Source: Actinomycetes bacterium | Lineage (GTDB): Bacteria > Actinomycetota > Acidimicrobiia > Acidimicrobiales > RAAP-2 | Assembly: GCA_021781335.1 (NCBI GenBank) | Contig: JAJXXA010000004.1 | Coordinates: forward strand, 1-43,130 | Length of the DNA stretch: 43,130 nucleotides | Direction of reading: 5' to 3' | Shown: positions 26,129 to 34,453 of the stretch, in pieces | How positions within the stretch are numbered: the stretch's first letter is position 1 | How the letters are laid out: each line of letters begins with the position of its first letter | Translations under genes and position numbers: made by a program | Notes under the pieces: generated by a model | The model's input: the letters and a program-made list of their open reading frames with translations, nothing else | The model's database searches: none | What the model was told of the DNA's origin: nothing

Positions 26129-26604
26129 ATTACGTCTTTGACGCCCCCGACAAGGTCATGGTGGGCGTGCGCGGCGAAGTGGGCAACCGCCTCTTCCTCC
26201 TCCAGGCCCGCCAGGGTCGCCGCCTCGTCATTGTCAAGTGCGAGAAGATCCAGCTCAGTGCGCTCGCCGAGTGGCTGGCGCAGGTGATCAGTGAGCTCGG
26301 TCGACCCGGTCACCTGCCTGACGACTTTGCGCTCGAGCCCGAATACGAAGCGGACTTCGTGGTGGGCGATATCGCCATCGCCCTCGATGAAGAGAACGAG
26401 ACCATCGAGGTGTCTCTCGAATCAGTAGACGAGGACGACAACCTCGACATCACGCTCAGCAAAGAGCTGGCCGGCGGACTCGCCATCGCGATAACCCGAC
26501 TCGTCGAGGCGGGACGTCCCCCGTGCCCGCTCTGTGGAGGGCCACTCGATCCCAAGGGCCACGACTGTCCGCGCACCAACGGACATCGTCCGCCACTTCG
26601 CTGA
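26125..26604 (+). CDS. DUF3090-family protein
   Basis: 159 residues from ATG 26125, preceded by AAAGGAG. MNYVFDAPDKVMVGVRGEVG and the C-terminal CPLCGGPLDPKGHDCPRTNG (Cys-x2-Cys ... Cys, a possible zinc knuckle) are the DUF3090 hallmarks. It always seems to accompany the phosphomutase and SCO1664-family genes in actinobacteria. Function unknown; the knuckle suggests metal binding. Four bases separate its stop from the next ATG. Confidence 0.92.
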   Translation: MNYVFDAPDKVMVGVRGEVGNRLFLLQARQGRRLVIVKCEKIQLSALAEWLAQVISELGRPGHLPDDFALEPEYEADFVVGDIAIALDEENETIEVSLESVDEDDNLDITLSKELAGGLAIAITRLVEAGRPPCPLCGGPLDPKGHDCPRTNGHRPPLR

Positions 26605-26608
26605 CGAA

Positions 26609-27316
26609 ATGACGCGTGACGAACAACGAGAGCTGCTGGGCCGGGGTTCGCTCGAAGTTCTCGGACGCGTCGCGGGTTCCTCCAACCAGGCACTGCTCAT
26701 TGAAGTGACCCTCGATGGCGTGAGCGCCTACGCCTGCTACAAGGCCGAGGCGGGTGAACGTCCATTGTGGGACTTTCCTGATGGACTGTGGCGACGAGAG
26801 GTCGCGGCCTACGAACTCGACGTCGCACTAGGCACCGATCTCGTCCCAACGACCGTGGCGCGCGAGGACGCACCGTTCGGTATTGGCTCGTTGCAGTGGT
26901 GGGTTGACGACAACCAAGAAGACCACTACTTCACCTTGCGTGAGCGCGCGGAGTTGAACGAGTGGTTCGCCACACTGGCCGCCTTTGACGTCGTGGCGAA
27001 CAATGCGGACCGCAAGGCCGGTCACGTGCTCTTTGACGGCACACGCTGTTGGGCCATCGACAACGGACTGTGCTTTCACGAAGAGGACAAACTGCGCACC
27101 GTGATCTGGGAATACGCCGGGCTCGCCGTTGCGCCGGCGCTGCTTGAGCGCATCGACCGTTTCGCGCGTGGCGACGTCGGGGAGCTCGGTCGGTACCTCA
27201 ACGTGCACGAATTGGCGTCAGCGCAGATGCGCGCCCACAATCTCGTCGAGAGTGCGAATTACCCGATTCCTGACGAGGACCGCGAGTGGCCGCCCTATCC
27301 CTGGCCGCTGATCTAG
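26609..27316 (+). CDS. SCO1664-family protein (PI3/PI4-kinase-like fold)
   Basis: Start taken at ATG 26609, four bases after the DUF3090 stop, giving 235 residues; the longer frame from 26534 lies inside the DUF3090 gene. Visible motifs: ALLIEVTLDGVSAYACYKAE (nucleotide-binding strand with lysine), LWRREVAAYELD, VANNADRKAGHVLFD (catalytic-loop-like D-x-K) and CWAIDNGLCFH (metal DN motif). It thus looks like a kinase-related ATP-binding protein. Role unknown, in the same operon as the two upstream genes. Its stop overlaps the convergent MFS gene in CTAG (27313-27316). Confidence 0.88.
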   Translation: MTRDEQRELLGRGSLEVLGRVAGSSNQALLIEVTLDGVSAYACYKAEAGERPLWDFPDGLWRREVAAYELDVALGTDLVPTTVAREDAPFGIGSLQWWVDDNQEDHYFTLRERAELNEWFATLAAFDVVANNADRKAGHVLFDGTRCWAIDNGLCFHEEDKLRTVIWEYAGLAVAPALLERIDRFARGDVGELGRYLNVHELASAQMRAHNLVESANYPIPDEDREWPPYPWPLI

Positions 27317-28776
27317 ATCAACGGGACTAGATCGCCTTCGAGTTCGGGCACACCCGACTCGAGCATGAAGAATGTGAGCACCGCTCCCGCGCCAAAGAAC
27401 CCCGCGGCCCACCAGAACGCCACGTGATAGCCGTGCAGAGTCGCGTGGGTCTCACTCAGCGTGTTCAGATGCGACGCCGTCACCGAGCGCACCGCGCGCG
27501 CGGCGACTGAGACCGCGATGGTGTTGAGTAGCGCCGTCCCGACCGATCCACCGACTTGCTGGGTGGTGTTGACCAGCGCGGAGGCCGCGCCCGCGTCACG
27601 GTGCTTGATCGCCGAGGTCGCGCTCGCGATTGCGGGAGCGAAGATGAGCCCGAGACCGAGACCCGTGACGACGAGACCCGGTAGGACGCTACCGAAGTAG
27701 TTCGAATCCGCGGGCAACTTCGTGAACAAGATCATGCCCATCATCGAGAGCACCATCCCGACGGGTACGAGCGGGCGGGGACCGACCTTGGCGAGGAGTC
27801 GCGCACTCGCCACACCCGCCGAAAGCGCGATCGCTCCGACCAGAGGCAAGAACGCGACACCCGTGCGCATCGGCGAGAACCCCATGGTGACCTGCAGGTA
27901 GTAGGCGAGAAAGAGCGAGATGCCAAAGATGCCGATGCTCGTGATGAACAGGGCTACGAGAGAACCCGCGCGGGTGCGATTGAGCACGAGTCGTAGCGGC
28001 AACAACGGGTGCTTCGAGCGTTGCTCCCACCTCACGAACACCACGAGCAGGAGTCCACCCCCTAGGAGGCTGCCCCAGGTCATCGGGTTCGACCAACTGG
28101 TGATCACCGCGTGGCTGAAACCGTAGACGACGAGGAACAGACCCCCGCTGGCGACCACGATGCCGGGCACGTCGAGGCGAGTGTGATGGTGGCTGTGTCC
28201 ACCGCTCACGAAGAGCACGACCCCAACGAGCGCCAGCGCTGCGAAGAACAGGTTGATAAAGAGACACCAACGCCACGAGGCCCACTGGGTGAGCGCCCCA
28301 CCGAGCAGGAGCCCGATGGCGGCACCCGACGCTCCGACGGCGCCGAAGATGGCGAACGCCTTGGCGCGCTCCTTCGGTTCTCGAAACGTCACCGTCAATG
28401 CGGCGAGCGCGGCGGGGGCGAGCAACGCCCCGAACATGCCTTGCACCGCGCGCGCGACGACCAAGGTCGTGAAATTGTTCGCCGCCCCGCCGACCGCTGA
28501 CGCCACGGCGAAACCAGCGAGGCCAACGACGAGTGCGTTGCGACGTCCCCAGAGGTCGCTCAGGCGTCCCCCGAGCAGCAACAACGATCCAAAGGCCAAG
28601 GCGTAGGCGGTGATGAGCCACTGACGGTTCGCCGTGGAGAAGTTGAGGTCGATCTGGGCTCGAGGCAGCGCAATGTTGATCACCGTCGCGTCAAGGGCCA
28701 CCATCAGCTGAGCGACGCTCAACACCGCCAGCGTCCACCATCGACGGGCGCGTGGGGAGATCAAGGTGGTGGGCAT
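27313..28776 (-). CDS. MFS drug/metabolite exporter, DHA2 (EmrB/QacA) family
   Basis: 487 residues with about 14 hydrophobic helices. MVALDATVINIALPRAQIDL is the DHA2 start motif (antiporter-type D and N), WLITAYALAFGSLLLLGGRL and SDLWGRRNALVVG are MFS motif A, and ASGAAIGLLLGG is motif C of exporters. A His-rich loop (GGHSHHHTR) lies in the middle, between helices 6 and 7 or so. It expels drugs or metabolites by proton antiport. It lies 96 bases downstream of etfA on the same strand. Confidence 0.93.
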   Translation of the reverse strand: MPTTLISPRARRWWTLAVLSVAQLMVALDATVINIALPRAQIDLNFSTANRQWLITAYALAFGSLLLLGGRLSDLWGRRNALVVGLAGFAVASAVGGAANNFTTLVVARAVQGMFGALLAPAALAALTVTFREPKERAKAFAIFGAVGASGAAIGLLLGGALTQWASWRWCLFINLFFAALALVGVVLFVSGGHSHHHTRLDVPGIVVASGGLFLVVYGFSHAVITSWSNPMTWGSLLGGGLLLVVFVRWEQRSKHPLLPLRLVLNRTRAGSLVALFITSIGIFGISLFLAYYLQVTMGFSPMRTGVAFLPLVGAIALSAGVASARLLAKVGPRPLVPVGMVLSMMGMILFTKLPADSNYFGSVLPGLVVTGLGLGLIFAPAIASATSAIKHRDAGAASALVNTTQQVGGSVGTALLNTIAVSVAARAVRSVTASHLNTLSETHATLHGYHVAFWWAAGFFGAGAVLTFFMLESGVPELEGDLVPLI

Positions 28777-28872
28777 AACGTTTCTCCCAGCCTAAGGAAT
28801 CGGGCCATGTCTGGGGCGCATTACCAACGAATCACCAGTCATAGACCGGGAATTCGTTGAAACCTGGCGTCG

Positions 28873-29838
28873 TTAGGCTCGGTTCTTGAGAGCCTCGATC
28901 AGTGCGGGCAAGACCTTGTGGACGTCGCCCACGATGCCGAAGTCCGCGATCTGAAAGATCGGCGCGTCGGCGTCTTTGTTGATCGCGACGATGTTCTTGG
29001 ACCCCTTCATACCCACCATGTGCTGGGTCGCGCCCGAGATCCCACACGCGATGTAGACCGTGGGCTTTACGGTCTTACCGGTTTGGCCGACTTGGTACGA
29101 GTACGGGACCCATCCGGCATCAACGATGGCGCGGCTCGCGCCCGGTGCGCCGTTCAAGAGTCTCGCGGTCTCTTCGATCATTGCGTACTTCTCGGCCTCG
29201 CCGAGTCCGCGTCCACCCGACACCACGACGGCGGCATCTTCGAGTTTGGGACCGGTGCGCTCTTCGACGTGCGAGTTGGCAATACGCGCGCTGCCCGTGC
29301 CCGCGGTGTCACCGACCGGCGCCGACACGACTGTCGCGGGCGCCCCGCCCGCAGATTCGCCGGCGAAGGACTTGGCCCGCACCACGATGAGTCCGGGACC
29401 CTCGCCGGTGAAGCGCGCCTTGACGGTTTGGGTGCCACCGAAGACGGGGTGCTCGGTCACGAGCCCGCCCTCGTCGAGCAGACCGGTCACGTTGGTGAGG
29501 ACCGGTCGGTCCAAGCGTGCCGAGAGTCGACCAGCGATGTCACGCCCGTCGTAACTGGTTGGGATGAGTATCGCGTCGGGCGCACCCACGCTCTGCACCA
29601 ACGTGGCGATCGCCGAGGCGACGGGCACGCCCGGCAAGGAGCCGTCGAGGGCACCGACGTCGTAGAGGGTCGTCGCGCCGTACTCTCCGGCCTGAGCGGC
29701 GAACGAAGCACCATTGCCCCACGTGATCGCCGACACGTTAGATGCGAGAGTCCGGGCGTGACTGAGCAATTCGAGTGAAGTGGTCGTGAGCGTGCCGTTG
29801 GCGGGCTCGACAACGACCCAGAGTGAGGTGACTGACAT
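28873..29838 (-). CDS. etfA: Electron transfer flavoprotein alpha subunit
   Basis: 321 residues. Begins [20 protein letters not shown]; the C-terminal FAD domain holds [69 protein letters not shown] and [17 protein letters not shown], all classic ETF-alpha signatures. ETF takes electrons from acyl-CoA dehydrogenases and other flavin dehydrogenases and passes them to the quinone pool. It begins nine bases after etfB and forms an operon with it. Confidence 0.97.
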   Translation of the reverse strand: MSVTSLWVVVEPANGTLTTTSLELLSHARTLASNVSAITWGNGASFAAQAGEYGATTLYDVGALDGSLPGVPVASAIATLVQSVGAPDAILIPTSYDGRDIAGRLSARLDRPVLTNVTGLLDEGGLVTEHPVFGGTQTVKARFTGEGPGLIVVRAKSFAGESAGGAPATVVSAPVGDTAGTGSARIANSHVEERTGPKLEDAAVVVSGGRGLGEAEKYAMIEETARLLNGAPGASRAIVDAGWVPYSYQVGQTGKTVKPTVYIACGISGATQHMVGMKGSKNIVAINKDADAPIFQIADFGIVGDVHKVLPALIEALKNRA

Positions 29839-29847
29839 TGGTATCTC

Positions 29848-30621
29848 CTAAAGAACTTTGATGGACTCGAGGAACGCGACGATCTTCTCGGCGCCGTCTC
29901 CTTCATCGACGTACTTCTCACCCGCTTGGCGCGACTCGGCGGCCACTACCTCAGTGATCTCCTGGCGCGCGCCAGCCTGACCGATCGCTCCCTCAAGACC
30001 GAGATCAGCCACACTCAGCACTTCGACCGGCTTGTTCTTCGCCGCCATGATGCCCTTGAACGACGCGTAGCGCGGCTCGACGACACCGGCGGTGACCGTG
30101 ACGAGGGCGGGAAGTGGCGAGGTGACCTCGTCGTATCCCGCCTCGGTCTGGCGATCGACTTTGAGCGAACCACCCTCGACGACGACGGACTTGGCGAAGG
30201 TCACTGACGGCAACCCGAGGAGTTCGGCGAGCTGCACGGGCGTGGTGCCCGTGTAGCCGTCAGAGGACTCGGTCGCGCACAAGATGAGGTCGGGCATGTC
30301 ACGAGAAATGACCGCGGCCAAGACCTTGGCGGTGCCGAGTGAGTCGGTGCCTCGAAGGCTGTCGTCACTCACGATGACGGCCTTGGCCGCACCCATGGCG
30401 AGCGCGTTGCGCAGGCCCGCCACGTCTGACGCCGAGCCCATGGAGACAACGGTGACCTCACCACTACCCGCCTTGTCGACGAGCTGCAGGGCCATCTCGA
30501 CACCGTAGGTGTCGGCTTCGTCCAGGATTAACTTGCCCGAACGATCCAGGTTGTGCGAGGCGTCAAACGACTGCGGCGCGGCTGGATCGGGGATTTGCTT
30601 TACACACACGACAACGTTCAT
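29848..30621 (-). CDS. etfB: Electron transfer flavoprotein beta subunit
   Basis: 257 residues with VVCVKQIPDP at the start, the VEMALQLVDKAGSGEVTVVS nucleotide-fold region, ILCATESSDGYTGTTPVQLAE, and VTVTAGVVEPRYASFKGIMAAK, which is the ETF-beta signature. It binds AMP and docks dehydrogenases. An AAGGGG ribosome binding site precedes the ATG, and an interrupted palindrome lies about 20 bases further upstream. Confidence 0.97.
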   Translation of the reverse strand: MNVVVCVKQIPDPAAPQSFDASHNLDRSGKLILDEADTYGVEMALQLVDKAGSGEVTVVSMGSASDVAGLRNALAMGAAKAVIVSDDSLRGTDSLGTAKVLAAVISRDMPDLILCATESSDGYTGTTPVQLAELLGLPSVTFAKSVVVEGGSLKVDRQTEAGYDEVTSPLPALVTVTAGVVEPRYASFKGIMAAKNKPVEVLSVADLGLEGAIGQAGARQEITEVVAAESRQAGEKYVDEGDGAEKIVAFLESIKVL

Positions 30622-30640
30622 ACCCCTTAATCTAGGGCAT

Positions 30641-30652
30641 TACTGACCAGTA
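30641..30652. promoter_or_regulatory. Interrupted palindrome in front of etfBA
   Basis: TACTG-AC-CAGTA: five-base arms around a two-base centre, 19 bases upstream of the etfB start in the 46-bp gap after the glycerophosphodiesterase gene. TetR-type regulators of fatty-acid and acyl-CoA metabolism often use sites of this size and symmetry, and ETF serves acyl-CoA dehydrogenases. Weak evidence, pattern only. Confidence 0.3.
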
Positions 30653-30667
30653 GATAAATCCGCGCCG

Positions 30668-31348
30668 TCAGCGCACCAAGCTGAGCGCCAGGGCCGGGTC
30701 GTCAGTGATGATGCTCGAGACGCCGAGTTCAGCCATTGCCGTTATATCGCTGGCGTTATTCACCGTCCATACGTTCACGTCGACCCCGAGTTCGCGGGCC
30801 TTCTCCATGACCGCAGGGGTCACGAGCGAAAAATGCGGGTGTACCGCAGTGAGGCCGAGCACGTAGGCCTGGGTGAGCGCACTGAGGATCTCCACGTCCC
30901 ACAACAGCCACCCGACTGCGATATCTGGGTTCAAGGTGCGAACGAGCGCGCACGTGGCCTCGTCGAAACACGACACGATCACTGCGTCTGTCCACTTCGA
31001 ATCGTGAAGGAACTTCAACACCTGACGCGCGAAGTCACCAGACGCGTCATAGGTCGGCTCTGTGGGGTCATTGATGTTCTTTATCTCGACATTGACCCGC
31101 ACGCCGCGACACGCCTGCATGACGGTACTCAAGTCCTCGACCGTCTCGGCGAGTTCCGCGCGACGAGAAGTGGCGATCACCCTGCCCTCGACCGTCGGAT
31201 CGTGGTGCACGACCAGGTGTTCATCAAGTGTGCGCCGCACGTCGAGTTCGACCCCGTTCACCCCGAGCGCTTTGGCTGCGAGGAACGCGGCGGTCGTGTT
31301 CTCGCGCTCCACCAGGTGTAGGCCACGATGGGCGTAGACATCGATCAC
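30668..31348 (-). CDS. Glycerophosphodiester phosphodiesterase family protein
   Basis: 226 residues, GTG start. YAHRGLHLVERENTTAAF carries the His-Arg of the active site with N and T of the ENT loop, GVELDVRRTLDEHLVVHHDP the Glu, Asp and second His, and VEIKN the metal-binding Glu; VNVWTVNN near the end matches the family TIM-barrel end. It hydrolyses glycerophosphodiesters to glycerol-3-phosphate and an alcohol. No signal peptide, so it should be cytoplasmic. It diverges from whiB1. Confidence 0.92.
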   Translation of the reverse strand: MIDVYAHRGLHLVERENTTAAFLAAKALGVNGVELDVRRTLDEHLVVHHDPTVEGRVIATSRRAELAETVEDLSTVMQACRGVRVNVEIKNINDPTEPTYDASGDFARQVLKFLHDSKWTDAVIVSCFDEATCALVRTLNPDIAVGWLLWDVEILSALTQAYVLGLTAVHPHFSLVTPAVMEKARELGVDVNVWTVNNASDITAMAELGVSSIITDDPALALSLVR

Positions 31349-31383
31349 GCGTGCCAGTCTCTCAGGTCGGGTGCCTAGAGGGG

Positions 31384-31430
31384 CGTCAGGTTAAAAAACC
31401 CTAAGAAATCCTTGTTTTTTAACACTGACG
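31384..31430. repeat. Long interrupted inverted repeat between GDPD gene and whiB1
   Basis: CGTCAGGTTAAAAAAC (31384-31399) pairs with GTTTTTTAACACTGACG (31414-31430) with a single extra A at 31424, leaving a 14-base loop. No T-run follows on either side that would make it a usual terminator. The right arm overlies the proposed whiB1 promoter, so an operator or a 5' RNA hairpin is more likely. Confidence 0.7.
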
Positions 31431-31440
31431 TAACTAAAAT
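31412..31440 (+). promoter_or_regulatory. Probable whiB1 promoter
   Basis: TTGTTT (31412-31417), 17 bases, TAAAAT (31435-31440). This is the only well-spaced pair in the gap. It lies 63 bases before the whiB1 ATG, which has an AAAGGAA ribosome binding site (about 31491-31497). The inverted-repeat right arm fills the -35/spacer. Confidence 0.45.
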
Positions 31441-31503
31441 CTCTTACCCCGCCGCAAATGCTTTCCGGGTAAAGCTGCGCGGAATTACCTAAAGGAATCA
31501 TTC

Positions 31504-31800
31504 ATGTCGTTGATCTGGAACCGAACCCACGCCTGGGACGATGCCGACTGGCGCTCTGACGCAGCGTGCCGCGATACCGAGCCCGAATTGTTCTTCCCCG
31601 TAGGCACTACGGGCATGGCTACGGACCAGATCGAGTCCGCCAAGCGGGTCTGTGACCACTGCGAGGCCCAAAAAGCTTGTCTCGAGTTCGCACTGGCAAC
31701 CAATCAGGAGTCTGGCGTCTGGGGTGGTACGGCCGAGGACGAGCGACGCAAACTGCGAAAGCAGTGGCTGGCGGCACGTCGCCGCTCTGCCGCGAGCTAG
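31504..31800 (+). CDS. whiB1: WhiB-family iron-sulfur transcriptional regulator (WhiB1-like)
   Basis: 98 residues. The four cluster cysteines are Cys22 (AACRD), Cys50 and Cys53 (VCDHC) and Cys59 (ACLEF). GVWGGT (71-76) is the beta-turn, followed by a basic tail ERRKLRKQWLAARRR that contacts DNA. WhiB proteins bind a [4Fe-4S] cluster, partner with the principal sigma factor and respond to NO and O2. The neighbour is a PdtaS-like kinase in convergent orientation, as Rv3219 (whiB1) and Rv3220c (pdtaS) in M. tuberculosis, which supports the WhiB1 assignment. Stop overlaps the kinase stop in CTAG (31797-31800). Confidence 0.93.
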   Translation: MSLIWNRTHAWDDADWRSDAACRDTEPELFFPVGTTGMATDQIESAKRVCDHCEAQKACLEFALATNQESGVWGGTAEDERRKLRKQWLAARRRSAAS

Positions 31801-33284
31801 TCGCGCTCGTTCGTCGGCACCACGACGCGCACGAGCGTCCCTCCGCCCTCGGCGTAGGGCATTGACTGCATCGAGATCGTCCCATTGAGTTGCGTGCGAA
31901 CGAGGTCTCGCACGATCGACAGCCCCAGGCTCGTCGGTACCTCCAGTGAAAAATCCGGTCCAAGACCTCGACCGTTGTCGCGGATCTCGGCAATGGCGAA
32001 ACCGTCCTCTTGGAACAGGTTCAGCGTTACCACACCCACGTGCTCGTTGAGTGAACCTCCGAAACCGACAAACGCGTGCTCGACGGCGTTGGTGAGCAAC
32101 TCGGCGAGTGCCACCGCCAACGGTGTCGCGAGGTCGGTCGAAAGGACGCCGAGTTCCCCGTTCACGACGATCTCCACCGGATGCAGTGCCAGCACCGTAT
32201 CTTCGACCAACAACACCAGCGAGCGCACAATCTCGTCAAAGACCACTTCTTCACCGGGTTCTCGCGACAGCACCTCGTGCACGACCGCGATTGAGCGCAC
32301 GCGACGCTCGGCTTCTTGGAGCGCCACGCGCGTCTCGATCTCGTCGCTTCGCCGCGCCTGAAGGCGCAACAATGAAGAGATCGTCTGAAGGTTGTTCTTT
32401 ACACGGTGGTGCACCTCTCGAACCGCAGCCTCTCGGTTCAAGACCACCCGGTTGAGCTGGCGAAGGTCCGACACGTCACGCACCAACACGACGACACCGG
32501 TGACCACCCCGTGATCGAAGAGCGGGACGCAGTGAAAGAGGATCGCGACGTCCTGGCCTCGATCGACCTCTTCCATCGCGGGAATCCCGAACTCGAGCGA
32601 GCGCTCCACGACGCGCACGCGAAGTCCCATCGCGCGAAGCGTACGTCCCTCGGCCGAGGCGTAGATGCCCAGTCGGTGCAGGGCGTTGGTGGCGTTGGGC
32701 GTCGCGAACTCGACTTCGCCCAGCCCGTCGAGCAGGATGATGCCGTCGCCCACGCGAGGCATACCCGGACCGGCGACGTCATCCTCGCGGTACGGGAAGG
32801 TCGCGTCGCCCACCATTGAACAGAGTCGCTCGAAGATCGAGAGGTACGCCTGTTCATAGAGTGACGCGGGGCCCCTCAGCGGGCCTTGCAAGCGCACCAT
32901 GACGGCCACGATCTTGCCGTCAAAGCGCACCGGCACGCACCACACCGGCACCGAATCACCCACGTTCTCGACCGAGACCTCGCCAATGACCCTCGTGCCA
33001 CTGTCGAAGACCAATCGAACGAGGGGCCAGGCATCTGCGGTCTGGGTGGTGCCGACGAGGTCGTCATTCAAGAGCGTGGAGCGATTGTTCGGGCGCATCT
33101 GGCCCAGTACGACGAAATTCGATGGTCCGCGATTACTGGGCTCGTCGACCCTCGCCATCAACAAGAGGTCCGAGAACGACAGGTCCGCGAGAAGCGACCA
33201 CGCCGCCGTGAGGCGCAAGAGGTGGTCGACCGTGGCGTCGGTGAGATTCGTTCGTAACGCGGCGAGCTCGGCGAGCGTCGCCAC
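31797..33284 (-). CDS. pdtaS: Sensor histidine kinase, PdtaS-like (GAF, PAS, HisKA_2, HATPase)
   Basis: 495 residues. Residues 1-160 form a GAF-like domain, about 175-275 a PAS domain (GIILLDGLGEVEFATPNATN, CVPLFDHGVVTGVVVLVRDV). The HisKA_2 phosphoacceptor EVHHRVKNNLQTISSLL has His292/293, and the C-terminal ATPase has LLTNAVEHAF, IRDNGRGLG and SLGLSIV. PdtaS kinases phosphorylate PdtaR, an ANTAR RNA-binding antiterminator; pdtaR is not in the window. No membrane segment is seen, so it is cytosolic. GTG start overlaps the upstream PHP stop by one base (TAGTG, 33286-33282). Confidence 0.93.
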   Translation of the reverse strand: MATLAELAALRTNLTDATVDHLLRLTAAWSLLADLSFSDLLLMARVDEPSNRGPSNFVVLGQMRPNNRSTLLNDDLVGTTQTADAWPLVRLVFDSGTRVIGEVSVENVGDSVPVWCVPVRFDGKIVAVMVRLQGPLRGPASLYEQAYLSIFERLCSMVGDATFPYREDDVAGPGMPRVGDGIILLDGLGEVEFATPNATNALHRLGIYASAEGRTLRAMGLRVRVVERSLEFGIPAMEEVDRGQDVAILFHCVPLFDHGVVTGVVVLVRDVSDLRQLNRVVLNREAAVREVHHRVKNNLQTISSLLRLQARRSDEIETRVALQEAERRVRSIAVVHEVLSREPGEEVVFDEIVRSLVLLVEDTVLALHPVEIVVNGELGVLSTDLATPLAVALAELLTNAVEHAFVGFGGSLNEHVGVVTLNLFQEDGFAIAEIRDNGRGLGPDFSLEVPTSLGLSIVRDLVRTQLNGTISMQSMPYAEGGGTLVRVVVPTNERD

Positions 33285-34159
33285 TAGTTGGCTCGCAGTG
33301 GGACCATCTGGCGCTGGCGCTTGGTGTAGGACGCGAGCTCGTTCACGCCGCGCGCTTCGAGGAGTTGGGCGAGGTCCCCGGCACGTTCACCGACCCGCTC
33401 GAGGCCATGGGCGTCGCTCGCGGTCGTGAAGGTGACCCCCTTGGCAACCAATTTGTCGAGGAAGCCCTGAGCCGGATACTGCTCGCCAACGGGCTTGACC
33501 CAACCCGCAGACGAGCACTCCACCGACACCTGTGCCGCCGCTGCGGCACTGGCCATCCGCTCCCAATGCTCATCAGGATGTGACGCGAAGAATCCGGCCA
33601 CTTTGATCAAGTCGGGGTGCGCGAGCACGTCCACCGCGTGCGACGCCGCGAGTTCCTCGAGGGCGGTTGCGTAACTCGACCAACACTGGTCGACGTCACG
33701 TACCTGCCACTGGTGCATCTGGACTGGGTTGTCGATGTCGTCGAATTGCCATGTGTCGAGCCAGTGCACCGATCCAATGAGCACGTCAAAGGGGTACTGG
33801 GCGAGCAGCGCCGAGACGTCGTCCATCTGGCCGGGGTAGTAGTCGACCTCAAGTCCGATCTTGACGGGCAAGCCCTGGTCCTTGGCGGCCTGGGCCAACG
33901 TGATGTAGTCCTCGAGCGAGTTTCGTGCGTGAAAATCGAAATACTCGACCATCGCCGGTGTGGTCGGTTCGTGACCCCACTTCTGCCAGAACGGCCCAAC
34001 TGTCGACATCACGTCGACGAAGCGGTTGGAGTGCTCGGTGAGGGCGAGTTCGTTGACCCCGTTGGCCCGGGCCTCTTCGCAGTACTTCGCAATCTGGTCG
34101 AGTTCGTACCACACCGATGATTCGGAATGCGGCCAGAGATGAAGGTGGTAGTCGATCAC
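33284..34159 (-). CDS. PHP-domain phosphoesterase (histidinol-phosphatase HisK/HisJ type)
   Basis: Start taken at GTG 34159, giving 291 residues beginning VIDYHLHLWPH; a longer frame to 34255 would overlap the DUF3107 gene. Metal-binding PHP motifs occur in order: DYHLHL, LTEHSNRF, GLEVDYYPG, IGSVHWLD, VLAHPDLIK and TTASDAHGLE. Such proteins dephosphorylate histidinol phosphate or other small phosphates. No other his genes are here, so specificity is open. It is coupled to pdtaS by overlap and starts ten bases after DUF3107. Confidence 0.87.
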   Translation of the reverse strand: MIDYHLHLWPHSESSVWYELDQIAKYCEEARANGVNELALTEHSNRFVDVMSTVGPFWQKWGHEPTTPAMVEYFDFHARNSLEDYITLAQAAKDQGLPVKIGLEVDYYPGQMDDVSALLAQYPFDVLIGSVHWLDTWQFDDIDNPVQMHQWQVRDVDQCWSSYATALEELAASHAVDVLAHPDLIKVAGFFASHPDEHWERMASAAAAAQVSVECSSAGWVKPVGEQYPAQGFLDKLVAKGVTFTTASDAHGLERVGERAGDLAQLLEARGVNELASYTKRQRQMVPLRAN

Positions 34160-34169
34160 GGCTGAAGTC

Positions 34170-34403
34170 CTAAGCGTTACCGAAACCGACGACGCGCTCG
34201 CTCGCGGACTTGGCGAACTCCACGTAGGCAATGCGTTGTGCGGGCACCCCGACACGACGGCCCTTGCGGTCCGTCAACCACAGGACCTTGTCGCTCTCAA
34301 GCGCGGCCTCGACGTCTCGCTTGATCTGATCATGATCAGCGTCGTCGGGCAACTCCACGTCGAGTTCCTTCATTGACTGCACGATGCCAATACGAATATC
34401 CAT
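34170..34403 (-). CDS. DUF3107-family small protein
   Basis: 77 residues from ATG 34403, preceded by GAGGAG. MDIRIGIVQSMKELDVELPD and the end VGVPAQRIAYVEFAKSASER are the DUF3107 core, a short actinobacterial ATP-binding-annotated protein with no known role. It heads the DUF3107-PHP-pdtaS unit. A longer in-frame extension to 34766 is Arg-rich shadow of the opposite gene and is discounted. Confidence 0.88.
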   Translation of the reverse strand: MDIRIGIVQSMKELDVELPDDADHDQIKRDVEAALESDKVLWLTDRKGRRVGVPAQRIAYVEFAKSASERVVGFGNA

Positions 34404-34453
34404 AACGACTCCTCTGCCACTGTGGCGACTGTCCCATGTTACGGGCCTGAGGC

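Noticed and set aside
27689-28621. Long open frame (310 codons) on the minus strand, overlapping the MFS gene in another frame
   Set aside because: Arg/Gly/Ala-rich low-complexity translation without known motifs; a shadow of the GC-rich MFS gene, which has clear family signatures.
28918-29778. Long open frame (286 codons) antisense to etfA
   Set aside because: Composition is that of a reverse-frame shadow, and etfA on the other strand is unmistakable.
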